Source: an uncultured Winogradskyella sp.
Lineage (GTDB): Bacteria > Bacteroidota > Bacteroidia > Flavobacteriales > Flavobacteriaceae
DNA length: 64,000 nt
Direction: 5' to 3'
Assembly (NCBI RefSeq): GCF_947495255.1
Contig: NZ_CANLYI010000004.1
Coordinates: 343,148 to 407,147, forward strand
Part shown: positions 7,187-18,669 of the stretch, in pieces
Position numbering within the stretch: position 1 is the first letter of the stretch
How the letters are laid out: each line of letters opens with the position of its first letter
The notes under the pieces: model-generated
Told to the model about the DNA's origin: nothing
Databases searched by the model: none
The model's input: only the letters and a program-made list of their open reading frames with translations
Made by a program: the position numbers and the translations under genes

Positions 7187-9661
7187 TTATTTCTTTATGA
7201 ACTTTCGTTTCATCGTTTTTCCTTCAGATTCTAATCTTAAAAAGTAAATTCCAGTTGTTAAACTTGAAACATCAACACTATTAGATTCTAATTTTAAATT
7301 AAGAACACGTTTTCCATTAATATCAAAAACCGTTGCTATTTTATTGATAACGTCTGCTGAGGTTTTAATTGTTAATTCATCTTCAACTGGATTAGGGAAG
7401 ATTGTAAGGTCTACTAAAGTGTTGTCTGTAACAGTTAATGCAGAGCCTTCAGTAATATTATGTGTAGTGTCTATTGCTGGATTTTCTATATAGTCTATAG
7501 TGCCAGATGGCCAATAAATGGTTAAACTATTAATTGAATTTTCAGTACCAATACCGAAATGAGCAGTTAGAGAACTCATAAACTCAAATCCTTCACCACT
7601 TCTAACATCTCTAATTTGTGTGCCTGATGGTGTTTCTATTTCTATTCTTGCTCCAATACCATTGATGTTACTGCTTGTTCCAATGGTGTTTATTTTAATC
7701 CAATGATTTGCATTAGTATTATTGAGGTAAATATTACCACTTCTAAAAACATCTAAAAAACCATCGTTATTGGTATCACCAATTGCACCACTTGGTGGCA
7801 TATTTGTTGAGAAATTTGTGAATGTAAAATCACCATTATTAAACAGAATATCACCATTAGAAAGCACATCAATAAAACCGTCATTATTAAAATCTGCTGG
7901 TGCATTTTCTATTCCCATTGAAGCTGCTCCTACTCCTGATCCAGAAGTAACATCTGTAAAAGTGCCATCACCATTGTTTTGCATTAATTTAGAAAGTCCG
8001 TTAGAACTACTACTTGCGCCAACGTAAACATCCATATCACCATCGTTATCAAAATCTGCCCAAGCTGAAGACCAGGTTTGTACGTTATCTCCTAAATTAG
8101 AAGAATTATTGTGTCCTGCACTTGGGTAATTTGTATTGTACCAGCCATTACTGTCTGCAACATTAGTAAATACACCATTACCATCGTTTCTCCATAATTC
8201 GTTAGTACTAATAGTTGTTGAACCACCTCTGCATTTTGCGATAAATAAATCCATATCTCTATCGTTATCAAAATCTATCCAAACAGTTCCATAGTTTCCA
8301 CCTCCAGGCGTTAGTCCTAACCCATTTGGCACAACACCAGCACTTTCACCTTGATAAAAAGTTAAATTACCAGAACCATCATTAATATAATAAACGTTAG
8401 CTTCAACATCATGACAAACAAAAGCATCTAAATGACCGTCGTTATTAATGTCCACAAAGTTTGAACGTTGAGAAAATACATAGTCGGAACCTGAAATTTC
8501 AGAATAAGCTGTACCTGTGCTATTAGCTTGCATAAATGTTACTCCACCATAACCACCATATAATAAATCATTATATCCATTTCTATCAAAGTCACCAGCT
8601 GCTAAGCTCCAATTTGGTGCAAAATCTGCTTGTGATGTCGCAATATTTGCAACATTAAAACCACCTGAAGCGGATTGATAATGCACATTAATATTGTCAG
8701 CACTTACAGAGACAACATCATCTAAATAGTCACCATTTAAATCAACAAGTGCAATGTCGTATGTTCCAGTTGTATTAATAGGGTTTGTTGTAAATGTTAT
8801 TGGAAAGCTAGATGTATCAATACCTGTTGTAAAGTTTTGGCATTCCCAACCGCTAAAACCTTCAACATTACAATCCACTCTAACGCAGACTATATAGTCT
8901 GTTTCAGGTAATAAGTTGGTAATAACGTATGGATTGCTGGTTGTTGGGTCTCCAGAAGCAGGAACCGTTTCTGTAGCAAGGTAAACAGCTACCTCCCAAT
9001 TTGTTTCTGTACCGTCTGAAACCCAGTTAACAAGGGCAGTTGTATCTGTAACGTTACTTACAGCTATTGAGCTAACATTAGGACAAGCAGGAGGAATTGA
9101 AGATATGATGGCTACAGAATTAATACAAAATCCCCAACCAAATGAATTATTGTCATTATATAAAATACGATATTTAAAACCTGTTAATTGTGCGTTAGAA
9201 AAAGAGGATATATCTAATCCACTGCTTATAAAAGTGGTTGGTATATCATTACAAAAACCAACGGTCGTACTTGAATTTTCTGTAAGCGGATTTCCCCAAT
9301 CGTCCCATTCATTTGTGGTGTCATTCCAATATTGAAGATGTAAGGATTCATTTTGGTAAATATTAAGACCATACTGAAAGCTTACCGTTAATTCTGTTTC
9401 ATTAGCACCAAAAGCAGCACTTAAATCAATTATAGGAGATTCTGCTGCTACAGTATTAACGGAAGCACCACCAGCAAGGTTATCATCAAATGAAAATGAA
9501 CTACTACTTGATGTAGGATCTTCCAAGAGATAGGTTGCATTATAAGTTCCAGAAAGGGTCCATTGATTGTTTGGCCAATTGGCTGGCTGATTTAGTTGTT
9601 GAGCGTAGCTATAAGCGCAAAACAGGCTTAATAAAAGTGTAGATAGTAGAAGTTTTTTCAT
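7187..9661 (-). CDS. FG-GAP/VCBS repeat protein with ASPIC/UnbV-like segment and T9SS sorting domain
   Basis: Repeated DFDNDGDMDV-type motifs, fibronectin-III-like region, IRDVRSGEGFEFMSSLTAHFGIG, C-terminal LTIFPNPVEDELTI...KFIKK. Confidence 0.9.
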   Translation of the reverse strand: MKKLLLSTLLLSLFCAYSYAQQLNQPANWPNNQWTLSGTYNATYLLEDPTSSSSSFSFDDNLAGGASVNTVAAESPIIDLSAAFGANETELTVSFQYGLNIYQNESLHLQYWNDTTNEWDDWGNPLTENSSTTVGFCNDIPTTFISSGLDISSFSNAQLTGFKYRILYNDNNSFGWGFCINSVAIISSIPPACPNVSSIAVSNVTDTTALVNWVSDGTETNWEVAVYLATETVPASGDPTTSNPYVITNLLPETDYIVCVRVDCNVEGFSGWECQNFTTGIDTSSFPITFTTNPINTTGTYDIALVDLNGDYLDDVVSVSADNINVHYQSASGGFNVANIATSQADFAPNWSLAAGDFDRNGYNDLLYGGYGGVTFMQANSTGTAYSEISGSDYVFSQRSNFVDINNDGHLDAFVCHDVEANVYYINDGSGNLTFYQGESAGVVPNGLGLTPGGGNYGTVWIDFDNDRDMDLFIAKCRGGSTTISTNELWRNDGNGVFTNVADSNGWYNTNYPSAGHNNSSNLGDNVQTWSSAWADFDNDGDMDVYVGASSSSNGLSKLMQNNGDGTFTDVTSGSGVGAASMGIENAPADFNNDGFIDVLSNGDILFNNGDFTFTNFSTNMPPSGAIGDTNNDGFLDVFRSGNIYLNNTNANHWIKINTIGTSSNINGIGARIEIETPSGTQIRDVRSGEGFEFMSSLTAHFGIGTENSINSLTIYWPSGTIDYIENPAIDTTHNITEGSALTVTDNTLVDLTIFPNPVEDELTIKTSADVINKIATVFDINGKRVLNLKLESNSVDVSSLTTGIYFLRLESEGKTMKRKFIKK

Positions 9662-9671
9662 ATTGGTTGGT

Positions 9672-11033
9672 TTAGTTACAGTCTGTATTTAAGGAGTTAA
9701 TCCATTCTTCAATTAATTGAACACCTTCAACATGCACAATGGTTCTTGCCATTAATGGCATTCTGTTTGAAGGTTCAATAGAGCTTAATCTGTAGTACAA
9801 TACAGAATTTCTAGCATCACCTGGTTCTATAATATGGCCAAGGTCAAAACCAAGGTCTGTGTCTGCATCAACGCATACGCCTAAGTTAGTTAAGTTTTGT
9901 GTATCTGTAAAATCTAGTCGTAAAGGTCTATAAGCGCAATGCGTTTCTTCTGAGTGGCAATGTGCACAATTAATATCTACATAGGCTCTTACTCTACGTT
10001 CTAAAGTTTCACTAGTGTCATTATAATCTGGTAATTGAGCTATAGTATTAGGAAGTGTGTTTTCTAAATAACCTATATCTACTAACTTGTTTAATTGGTT
10101 AGATGAGCCTTCGTTATAATTGTAAATTAAATTTAAGTTTCTGGGTTTAGGACCAATAGGTTTTGGTGTTTCCATTACTTTGTGACACGTGTGGCATTCT
10201 GCTCCAGAAGGTATTCTGTATTGAACAGTTTTTACTTCACCTGCTTGTTGCCATTGCATATCTACGTAGCTTCCATCCATATCTAAAGTAGCCTCGGTTT
10301 GTTCACTATTCCATGCGTAATTAGCAAAAATCCAACCCTCTTCCTTTTTGATTAGTAATCTTGTTTCTAGATTTTTAGTTTCGTTTTCTGGTAATACGTT
10401 ATCATAATAAAAGCTTTTTATTAAAATTGTACCCACCGGAAAGTCTAAATTTTCGCCATCATTTACAAAAGTCGCTTTACTATTATTTGGCATCCAAACA
10501 AAACGCTTTTTATTAGCATAATCACTAAATAAAGTTGAATTTAAAGTATATGGCATTACCCCAAACGTAGGTTCTAGATTTTTTAATTCGTTTTCAAATA
10601 ATTGATAATCTGAAAGCGATTGATATGGCATTTCATCTAAATTAAAAACTACATTTGAATTCGTAGAAATAGTAACTGTAACTGTTTCTGTTTCGCAATC
10701 GCCTGACGAATTACAAATTATATATTCAAAAGTATCGACTCCAATTTCATTAGCATTTGTTATATACTTTATAACGTCATCACTAATATCATTAGGTGTA
10801 TTATTTACATCCAATAAGGAAGCACTTCCTTTTGTAGGATTGCTAAACGTTACCTCTCCATTTGAAGGAATATTGGTGTCATTTGAAAAAATGAAAACTT
10901 CAATCTCAGAATTCTGGCTTATAATAACAGAATCTGGATTAGTTTCAATAACAAGAGGCGTTAAGCCATCATCTTTACCACAAGAAAATAGAAATAGAGT
11001 AATAAATAAAAATAGAAAGTAGTTTTTTTTCAT
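9672..11033 (-). CDS. Lipoprotein with two CxxCH haem motifs (SO_2930-type diheme cytochrome family)
   Basis: Lipobox FLFSCGK, CHTCHK and CAHCHS motifs, family-like MPYTLNSTLFSDYANKKRFVWMP. Confidence 0.8.
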   Translation of the reverse strand: MKKNYFLFLFITLFLFSCGKDDGLTPLVIETNPDSVIISQNSEIEVFIFSNDTNIPSNGEVTFSNPTKGSASLLDVNNTPNDISDDVIKYITNANEIGVDTFEYIICNSSGDCETETVTVTISTNSNVVFNLDEMPYQSLSDYQLFENELKNLEPTFGVMPYTLNSTLFSDYANKKRFVWMPNNSKATFVNDGENLDFPVGTILIKSFYYDNVLPENETKNLETRLLIKKEEGWIFANYAWNSEQTEATLDMDGSYVDMQWQQAGEVKTVQYRIPSGAECHTCHKVMETPKPIGPKPRNLNLIYNYNEGSSNQLNKLVDIGYLENTLPNTIAQLPDYNDTSETLERRVRAYVDINCAHCHSEETHCAYRPLRLDFTDTQNLTNLGVCVDADTDLGFDLGHIIEPGDARNSVLYYRLSSIEPSNRMPLMARTIVHVEGVQLIEEWINSLNTDCN

Positions 11034-11114
11034 AAGCTACTGTTATACAACATAAATAAGACAGTTGAATACTTAAAAACCCTACCTTAAAAATGATTCT
11101 TCACCGATATGAAA

Positions 11115-13280
11115 CTATCCTTTCACTTTTTCTTCAGTTTTTGATGGTAATACTTCAAAGCCCATATTATATAGTGTAAAGCCATATATGTCAGCATACT
11201 GCTCAATAGTTTTACTTACAGGTGTACCAGCTCCATGACCAGCGTCCGTTTCTATTCTAATAAGCGTTGGGTTATTACCCGTTTGCTTACTCTGTAATTC
11301 GGCAGCAAATTTAAAACTATGAGCAGGTACAACTCTATCATCATGATCACCTGTAGTGACCAAGGTTGCAGGATATTCCACACCTTCTTTTACATTATGA
11401 ACAGGAGAGTAGCCTTTAAGGTAGTTAAACATTTCTTTACTGTCTTCTGCTGTTCCGTAATCGTAAGCCCAACCAGCACCAGCTGTAAATGTATGATAAC
11501 GCAACATATCTAAAACTCCAACAGCAGGCAATGCTACTTTCATTAAATCTGGACGTTGTGTCATTGTTGCTCCAACTAATAATCCACCATTAGAACCACC
11601 TCTAACTGCTAAATAATCTGAAGACGTATAGTTCTCTGAAATAAGGTATTCTGCTGCTGCAATGAAATCGTCAAATACATTTTGCTTTTGCAGTTTTGTA
11701 CCTGCATCATGCCATGCTTTTCCGTATTCTCCACCACCTCTTAGGTTTGGTACAGCGTAAATTCCGCCTTGTTCCATCCAAACTGCATTTGCAATACTAA
11801 AACTTGGTGTTAAACTAATATTGAATCCACCATAACCATATAGAATGGTTGGATTTTTACCATTAAGCTCTAATCCTTTTTTATGCGTTATAATCATTGG
11901 CACTTTAGTACCATCCTTAGATTTGTAAAACACTTGTTTGCTTTCATAATCTTCAGGATTAAAATCAATGTCTGGTTTTCTGTATAATTCTGAAGTTCCG
12001 TTTTCAATGTCATATTTATAGATACTTCCTGGAGTCACATAATTTGTGAATGAGTAGTATAACTCTTTTTCTTCTTTCTTTGCTCCAAAACCGCCTGCAC
12101 TTCCTACACCAGGGAGTTCAACGTCTCTAACTAATTTACCATCGTAATCATATTGTAATATTTTTGAAACTGCATCAACCATGTAATTAGCAAAAAAGTA
12201 ACCACCAGCAGTTGATGGACTTAATACATTTTTAGTTTCAGGTATGAAATCTACCCAATTTTCTGGAGTTGGATTTGAAGCATCAACTGTTACAACTCTT
12301 TTGTTTGGAGCGTTTAAGTTTGTAGATAAATAAAGTTTAGTACCTACATTTTCTAAAATGCCTGTATCACTATCTGTATGATTTAAAATAGTTATAAGCT
12401 TGCTATTTGGTTTAGTTAAGTCTTTAATAAAAAGCTTGTTACCAGAGGTAGAAACACTAGCGGAAATAATTAAGTATTTATCATCTTCGGTAACGCCTCC
12501 ACCAATATATCTGTGTTTTTGTTCTGGAGTACCTCCAAATATTAACTCATCTTCAGACTGTTTTGTTCCCAACTTGTGATAGTAAACTTTATGTTGGTCT
12601 GTTTTGGCAGAGAGTTCGCTTCCTTTTGGCTTATCGTAGCTAGAATAATAAAAGCCTTCGTTTTTATACCAAGACATGCCACTGAATTTAATATCTACTA
12701 AAGTATCTTCTACAATTTCTTTAGTTTCAGTATTCATAATTAGAATTTTTCTCCAATCACTTCCACCTTCAGAAATAGAATAGGCTAGCGTTTTACCATC
12801 TTTAGAAAAACTTGTTCCTCCTAAAGAAATTGTACCATCTTCTTTAAATGTATTTGGGTCTAAGAATACTTCAGCTGCACTTGGGTCATTTCCTGTTTTA
12901 TATCTGTAAATGACATATTGATTTTGTAAGCCATCATTTTTATAAAAGTAAGTGTAATCTCCTTCTTTAAATGGCGAACCTATTTTTTCGTAATTCCAAA
13001 GTTTTGTAAGTCGTTCTTTTAATTCTTTTCTATAAGGAATGTTATCTAAATAACCGTAAGTTGCTTCATTTTCAGCTTTTACCCAAGCTTCAGTTTCTGG
13101 ACTTCGGTCATCTTCTAACCAACGGTAAGGATCAGATACAGCTTCACCAAATATAGTGTCAATAACTTCAATTTTATTTGTTTTTGGATAGTCTACAGAA
13201 ATTGTTTTCAAAGTTTCAGTTTCGTTTTTACATGATACAAAAATACTTAGTACTAAGGAAAGGAGAAGTAATTTTTTCAT
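11115..13280 (-). CDS. Prolyl oligopeptidase, S9 family
   Basis: N-terminal DPYRWLED, catalytic [27 protein letters not shown]. Confidence 0.95.
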   Translation of the reverse strand: MKKLLLLSLVLSIFVSCKNETETLKTISVDYPKTNKIEVIDTIFGEAVSDPYRWLEDDRSPETEAWVKAENEATYGYLDNIPYRKELKERLTKLWNYEKIGSPFKEGDYTYFYKNDGLQNQYVIYRYKTGNDPSAAEVFLDPNTFKEDGTISLGGTSFSKDGKTLAYSISEGGSDWRKILIMNTETKEIVEDTLVDIKFSGMSWYKNEGFYYSSYDKPKGSELSAKTDQHKVYYHKLGTKQSEDELIFGGTPEQKHRYIGGGVTEDDKYLIISASVSTSGNKLFIKDLTKPNSKLITILNHTDSDTGILENVGTKLYLSTNLNAPNKRVVTVDASNPTPENWVDFIPETKNVLSPSTAGGYFFANYMVDAVSKILQYDYDGKLVRDVELPGVGSAGGFGAKKEEKELYYSFTNYVTPGSIYKYDIENGTSELYRKPDIDFNPEDYESKQVFYKSKDGTKVPMIITHKKGLELNGKNPTILYGYGGFNISLTPSFSIANAVWMEQGGIYAVPNLRGGGEYGKAWHDAGTKLQKQNVFDDFIAAAEYLISENYTSSDYLAVRGGSNGGLLVGATMTQRPDLMKVALPAVGVLDMLRYHTFTAGAGWAYDYGTAEDSKEMFNYLKGYSPVHNVKEGVEYPATLVTTGDHDDRVVPAHSFKFAAELQSKQTGNNPTLIRIETDAGHGAGTPVSKTIEQYADIYGFTLYNMGFEVLPSKTEEKVKG

Positions 13281-13378
13281 AATTAGAATGATTGAGATTA
13301 AAGAACATTTCTTTCAAATATAAGACTTTCGGAATAAGTAAAAAGATGAAAAAAGTTAAGATATGCATTTAGGCAATA

Positions 13379-13426
13379 AAAAATACGCTATTTCAATTAA
13401 CAACATAATTGAAAAAGCGTATTTTA
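13379..13426. terminator. Rho-independent terminator
   Basis: aaatacgctatttcaatt ... aattgaaaaagcgtattt, long stem. Confidence 0.7.
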
Positions 13427-13456
13427 TAATAGGTTGAATAACTTCTAGTTTATAAA

Positions 13457-14446
13457 TTACACTAGATTATTTTTTATAAGGTATTCTGCAATTTGAACAG
13501 TGTTTGTTGCTGCTCCTTTTCTAAGATTATCACTTACAACCCACATATTTAAAGTATTTGGTTGTGAACCATCTCGTCTTATACGACCAACAAAAACATC
13601 ATCTTTACCATGTGCAAACATCGGCATTGGATAAGAGTTAGTCTTTAAATTATCTTGAACAGTAATACCATCCGTAACATTTAAAAGTTCTCTTACTTCA
13701 GCAACATCGTAATCGTTTTCAAACTCTACATTAATTGCTTCACTATGTCCACCAGCTGTAGGTATTCTAACTGCAGTTGCGGTTACAGCAATAGTACGAT
13801 CACCTAATATTTTTTGAGTTTCATTAACCAATTTCATTTCTTCTTTGGTATAACCGTTGTCCTCAAAAACATCACAATGTGGAATTGCATTTTTATGAAT
13901 TGGGTAAGGGTAAGCCATGTCACCTTCTTTACCTACAATTTCATTTTCCATCTGTTCAACAGCTTTTACGCCAGTACCAGAAACGGATTGATATGTAGAA
14001 ACGATGATTCGTTTAATTTTATATTTTTTATGAAGTGGTGCTAATGCCATTACCATTTGAATGGTAGAGCAATTTGGATTAGCTATAATTTTATCAGTTT
14101 TGGTTAATTCGCTCGCATTAATTTCTGGTACTATTAATTTTTTGGTGCCATCCATTCTCCAAGCCGAAGAATTATCTATTACTGTTGTTCCAACTTCAGC
14201 AAATTTTGGAGCCCATTCTAATGATGTGTTACCACCAGCAGAGAAAAGTGCAATATCTGGTTTTGCTTCAATAGCAGAAGGAATACTAATTACAGAAATA
14301 TCTTTTCCTTTGAATTTTATCTTTTTACCTACCGAACGCTCAGAAGCGACTAATAATAATTCATCTACAGGGAAATTACGCTCTTCTAAAATATTAAGCA
14401 TTACATTTCCTACTAAACCTGTTGCACCTACAATAGCTACTTTCAT
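13457..14446 (-). CDS. asd: Aspartate-semialdehyde dehydrogenase
   Basis: MKVAIVGATGLVGNVML, PNCSTIQ, full-length match to family. Confidence 0.95.
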   Translation of the reverse strand: MKVAIVGATGLVGNVMLNILEERNFPVDELLLVASERSVGKKIKFKGKDISVISIPSAIEAKPDIALFSAGGNTSLEWAPKFAEVGTTVIDNSSAWRMDGTKKLIVPEINASELTKTDKIIANPNCSTIQMVMALAPLHKKYKIKRIIVSTYQSVSGTGVKAVEQMENEIVGKEGDMAYPYPIHKNAIPHCDVFEDNGYTKEEMKLVNETQKILGDRTIAVTATAVRIPTAGGHSEAINVEFENDYDVAEVRELLNVTDGITVQDNLKTNSYPMPMFAHGKDDVFVGRIRRDGSQPNTLNMWVVSDNLRKGAATNTVQIAEYLIKNNLV

Positions 14447-14585
14447 GTTGTTTATATTTATTGGTTTTCAAAGAACTCAAAATTAGAGTATTTCTTTAAG
14501 TCTAGCCTTGTCAATAGGCTTAAAAATGTCATAAAAATAAGGTGATTAAATTATTGGTTTAGCAATAAACTGTCTAAAAAACAGA

Positions 14586-14613
14586 AAAACCCAGACTTCT
14601 CAGTCTGGGTTTA
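14586..14613 (-). terminator. Rho-independent terminator after mscL
   Basis: aaacccagact-tctc-agtctgggttt. Confidence 0.85.
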
Positions 14614-14651
14614 ATTAAAAATAATAGTGTAGCGATGACGCTAAACGTGTT

Positions 14652-15056
14652 TTATTTTTTTAATGAATCTCTGATTTCTTTTAAGATATCAAGCTCAGAA
14701 GGTCCTGCTGGAGCTGGCTCTTCAACTGGCTTTTTAGTTTTGTTATAAGCCTTTACAAGCATAAACATAACAAGGCCAACTACAAGTAAGCTAACAATAG
14801 TATCAATCCATGCGCCATATTCTACTGCAGCAACACCAGCTTCTTTAGCAGCTGCAACCGTAGCGTAAACCTCATCTCCTGGAGTCCAAAACATATCCGA
14901 GAAACTTTTTCCACCAGTTACTAAACCAATAAGAGGCATAGCAATTTTAGAAACGAAACCGTTTATCACTGCTCCAAGAGCACCAGCCATAATTACAGCA
15001 ACAGCGAAATCAATCACGTTACCTGTCATAATAAAATTCTTAAATTCTTTTAACAT
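14652..15056 (-). CDS. mscL: Large-conductance mechanosensitive channel
   Basis: MLKEFKNFIMTGNVIDFAVAVIMAGALGAVINGFV. Confidence 0.95.
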   Translation of the reverse strand: MLKEFKNFIMTGNVIDFAVAVIMAGALGAVINGFVSKIAMPLIGLVTGGKSFSDMFWTPGDEVYATVAAAKEAGVAAVEYGAWIDTIVSLLVVGLVMFMLVKAYNKTKKPVEEPAPAGPSELDILKEIRDSLKK

Positions 15057-15142
15057 AATTTAATGTTTTAATAGTTAGTTAATCTGTTAGTTAAGACACA
15101 AAGTTAGTTCAAAAAGTCACATTATGTTAAAAAAAACCAAAA

Positions 15143-16249
15143 TTATGGCAAAAAAATACGTTTAACACGTTGAGAAACAGCGGTTATTATTTCGTAAGAA
15201 ATGGTTTTAGCAGATTCAGATAAGTTGCTTGCTCTGTATTCAGAATTGAAAATAATGACCTCATCTCCTTCAACACAATTTATGTTTGTAATGTTTACCA
15301 TAATCATATCCATACAGACATTTCCAATGATTGGTGCCTTTTCACCATTGATAACTACAAATCCGTTACCATTACCATAAATTCTGTTAATGCCATCTGC
15401 ATGACCAATAGGTACTGTTGCAGTTCTTTCCGTACCTATAGAGGTATAAGCTCTATTGTAACCTACAGTTTCTCCTTTTTCAATTGTATGAATTTGAGAA
15501 ATTACGGATTTTAAACTCGCAATAGGTTTTAGATTTTTGTCTTCTTCTACAGAGTTCCCAAAGCCATAAATTCCTATACCAGAGCGCACCATATTGAAAT
15601 GAGCTTCTGGATAATTGATGATTCCGGAAGTGTTACAAAGATGTAACCAAGGTTTTTGACCAGATACATCTTCAAACTTTTTAGCTATAGTTTTAAATTT
15701 TTCAATTTGAAGATTAGTAAAATCTAATTCTTTTGCATCTTCACTAGCTGCTAAATGCGAAAACAGCGATTTTACTTTTATTGATGCTGTGCTTTTTAGT
15801 TTAGAAACAACAGTATCGATTTCATTTTCTTCAAAGCCAAGCCGGTTTAAACCTGTATTGAATTTTATATGAATAGGATAGTTTTTTTGAGCTTGTGTTT
15901 CGGTTATTTTTATAAATTCATCTAACACATGAGCACTATAAATACTTGGTTCTAAACAACGTTCAATAAGTGTTTTAAAATTTATAGATTGAGGATGAAG
16001 CACTAAAATAGGTGTCTTAATGCCTGCGTCTCTTAGAGCAACACCTTCTTTTACGTAGGCCACAGCGAAATAATCTATATCTAATTTTTCAAGATGTTTT
16101 GCAATGGCGACAGAATCACTGCCATAAGCAAAAGCTTTAACCACAGCTAAAAATTTGGTTTGTGGTTGTAATTTAGATTTTAAGTAATTGAAATTATGGG
16201 TAAGCGCACTTAAATCAATTTCGAGAACAGTTTCTTGAGCTTTAGACAT
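15143..16249 (-). CDS. alr: Alanine racemase
   Basis: [24 protein letters not shown] motifs. Confidence 0.92.
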   Translation of the reverse strand: MSKAQETVLEIDLSALTHNFNYLKSKLQPQTKFLAVVKAFAYGSDSVAIAKHLEKLDIDYFAVAYVKEGVALRDAGIKTPILVLHPQSINFKTLIERCLEPSIYSAHVLDEFIKITETQAQKNYPIHIKFNTGLNRLGFEENEIDTVVSKLKSTASIKVKSLFSHLAASEDAKELDFTNLQIEKFKTIAKKFEDVSGQKPWLHLCNTSGIINYPEAHFNMVRSGIGIYGFGNSVEEDKNLKPIASLKSVISQIHTIEKGETVGYNRAYTSIGTERTATVPIGHADGINRIYGNGNGFVVINGEKAPIIGNVCMDMIMVNITNINCVEGDEVIIFNSEYRASNLSESAKTISYEIITAVSQRVKRIFLP

Positions 16250-16889
16250 TTCGATTTTGGTCTTTAGAATCTATTTCCTCAGCATCATTCACTTTCATCT
16301 GTCTTACTTTATCGCGTTGCATACTTTTATAATAGGCAGCTCTGCTTAAAGGTTCGTATTCATCAACCTCACCAAGCAAAACCAAATCATCACTCAATGC
16401 TTTTCTATAACTGTATTGCGCTAAATTTCCTGTTTTTGTACAAACGGCATGCACTTTGGTTACATACTCTGCAGTTGCCATTAAATTTGGCATTGGTCCA
16501 AACGGATTACCTTTAAAATCCATATCTAAACCAGCGACAATAACACGAATGCCTTTATTGGCTAAGTCATTACAAATTCTAACAATTTCATCATCAAAAA
16601 ACTGTGCTTCGTCAATTCCAACCACATCACACCCATCTGCTAAAATTGGAATATTAGCAGCAGCAGGTACTGGAGTAGAGCGAATTTCATTAGAATCGTG
16701 AGAAACCACCATCTCTTCATCATAACGTGTGTCTACGGCAGGTTTAAAAATTTCAACCTTTTGTTTTGCAAATTGCGCACGTTTTAGTCGTCGGATTAAT
16801 TCTTCGGTCTTACCTGAGAACATGGATCCGCAGATGACTTCAATCCACCCAAATTGTTCTTTCTGATTTACTGTATTTTCGAGAAACAT
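16242..16889 (-). CDS. tdk: Thymidine kinase
   Basis: [24 protein letters not shown]. Confidence 0.95.
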   Translation of the reverse strand: MFLENTVNQKEQFGWIEVICGSMFSGKTEELIRRLKRAQFAKQKVEIFKPAVDTRYDEEMVVSHDSNEIRSTPVPAAANIPILADGCDVVGIDEAQFFDDEIVRICNDLANKGIRVIVAGLDMDFKGNPFGPMPNLMATAEYVTKVHAVCTKTGNLAQYSYRKALSDDLVLLGEVDEYEPLSRAAYYKSMQRDKVRQMKVNDAEEIDSKDQNRNV

Positions 16890-16981
16890 TTTGTAATTTT
16901 AGCACTAAATCGAAGTATCACTTCGTTTTTTATAAAGGTCTCGCAAATTTATTAAAAATCAAAAGTAAAACTTACGAAAAG

Positions 16982-17737
16982 ATGAAAAAGAAATTAGAAT
17001 CAGAATTAGTTAGCATTGCACATAGGATTCTAAAACTAAAAGGAAGAGAAGATGTAGATCAATTACACTCTGAAGTTTCTAAACTTTACGAAAAGTTGAC
17101 GGTTTTAAAATTTGCTCAAGAAAACTTTGAAGAAACGATGCCAACCATTGGTCACGACTCTTCGTTTTTTGGAATGTTAGATACCGCTTTTAACAATAAA
17201 GTAAGCGATAACGTTGAAGTTGAAGACCGAACATACATAAACGTAGACGAGGTTGAGCATGATGATATTATGGAGCCTGTGATGACTAAAATAAAGGATA
17301 TGTTTGAGCATATGCCTAAAGAAACAGAACCAGTAGACCCTATATTAGAAAAAGTTTTAGCTAAAGAAGTGGAAACTCCAAAAACCACTGTAGAGTTTGA
17401 AACTCTAACTTCTGGTTTTGAAGCAATGCCAGAATTTGAACCTATTGAAGAGGCTCAAAAACGCGACGAAGAATCACAAAAGAAATCTTTAAACGATAAA
17501 TTAAAAGGAAAGCGACTAAATATTGGACTCAACGATAAATTAGCTTTTATTAAACATTTGTTTGAAGGTAAAAACGAAGATTACGATCGTGTAATTTCTC
17601 AAATTAATACCATGAATTCTTTAGACGAAACCAGACTACTTATCCTAGAAATGGTAAAACCAGATTATAATAATTGGGTTGGAAAAGAAGCATATGAAGT
17701 TCGTTTTATGGAGTTGGTAGAAGGAAAGTTTAGTTAG
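16982..17737 (+). CDS. Hypothetical protein (251 aa)
   Basis: Complete ORF; conserved-looking C-terminal GKRLNIGLNDKLAFIKHLFEGKNEDYDRVISQINT. Confidence 0.8.
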   Translation: MKKKLESELVSIAHRILKLKGREDVDQLHSEVSKLYEKLTVLKFAQENFEETMPTIGHDSSFFGMLDTAFNNKVSDNVEVEDRTYINVDEVEHDDIMEPVMTKIKDMFEHMPKETEPVDPILEKVLAKEVETPKTTVEFETLTSGFEAMPEFEPIEEAQKRDEESQKKSLNDKLKGKRLNIGLNDKLAFIKHLFEGKNEDYDRVISQINTMNSLDETRLLILEMVKPDYNNWVGKEAYEVRFMELVEGKFS

Positions 17738-17744
17738 TTTTAAA

Positions 17745-18332
17745 ATGAGAATACTAATAACATTTGTAATAGTATTTTTTTTCAACAATGTTTTTGCTGA
17801 CCAACCACGACTTAGGTATTCGTTTAAAAGTTCGAATGGATTTTATGAATTAAAACCATCTGATACAATTTTTTCAGATAATAAAACTTACATAGATTCA
17901 ACATTTAATCCATTAACCAAAAAATATGAGTTGTTTTCATACACCTATCCTGATCGATATTTTTGGGGGTTATATGACTTACGAGCTAATGAAAAACTTT
18001 ATACCTTAAAAAATGATAGCTTGTTTATTGAGTTTAAAACGGCTAGAATCTCTGATAACGGAGAACAAATAATAATTGTTGATGACTTTAGTAGCAAATT
18101 TGGATTTCCGCAATTTAATGCTGTTCAATTTCACAAGAAAAATAAATTAATTAAAACATTACGTTTAGGGGATTTATTGGACAATATGTGCAGTATTTCT
18201 TATTCTGTAAGTCATATGAGATGGTGTTTCGATTTTGATTTTATAGATGATAATAAGTTTGAAATTAAGACATACGAATATTTTAATTACATATTTGATA
18301 TTGAAGGTAATTTGGTGGAAAAAAAAATATGA
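17745..18332 (+). CDS. Secreted hypothetical protein, possibly the N-terminal part of a frameshifted gene
   Basis: Signal-peptide-like N-terminus; ends just after an A9 tract. Confidence 0.6.
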   Translation: MRILITFVIVFFFNNVFADQPRLRYSFKSSNGFYELKPSDTIFSDNKTYIDSTFNPLTKKYELFSYTYPDRYFWGLYDLRANEKLYTLKNDSLFIEFKTARISDNGEQIIIVDDFSSKFGFPQFNAVQFHKKNKLIKTLRLGDLLDNMCSISYSVSHMRWCFDFDFIDDNKFEIKTYEYFNYIFDIEGNLVEKKI

Positions 18333-18669
18333 TGTTAGAATAAAATCAATAGATGATATATTAGTAGGTAAAATAAAACGATTAAAGAAGGGCAAATATT
18401 CCTTCAAGATTAATAAGTCTATTCGAAACAAGTATGAACCAGAAACTGAACTGATAATTAAAGTATCTGATAAAACGATGCGAAAAATTCACGGAAAGTT
18501 TTATGATTTGCTTCCTGCAAGAAACAAAAGAATGGAATCTGAATTTTATGCAACAGTTTTATTTAGAAATAATGAACCAATTTTCTCTGAAATTAGATTT
18601 CCAAGTTATAATAGAAATAATTCTTGTAATATAATAAATAAAAGAAAAACTGAATTCTACTCTCAATAA
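18333..18669 (+). pseudogene. Frameshifted continuation of the 17745 ORF
   Basis: KKYDVRIKSIDDILVGKIKRLKKGKYSF... continues in another frame right after A9 at 18319-18327. Confidence 0.45.
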
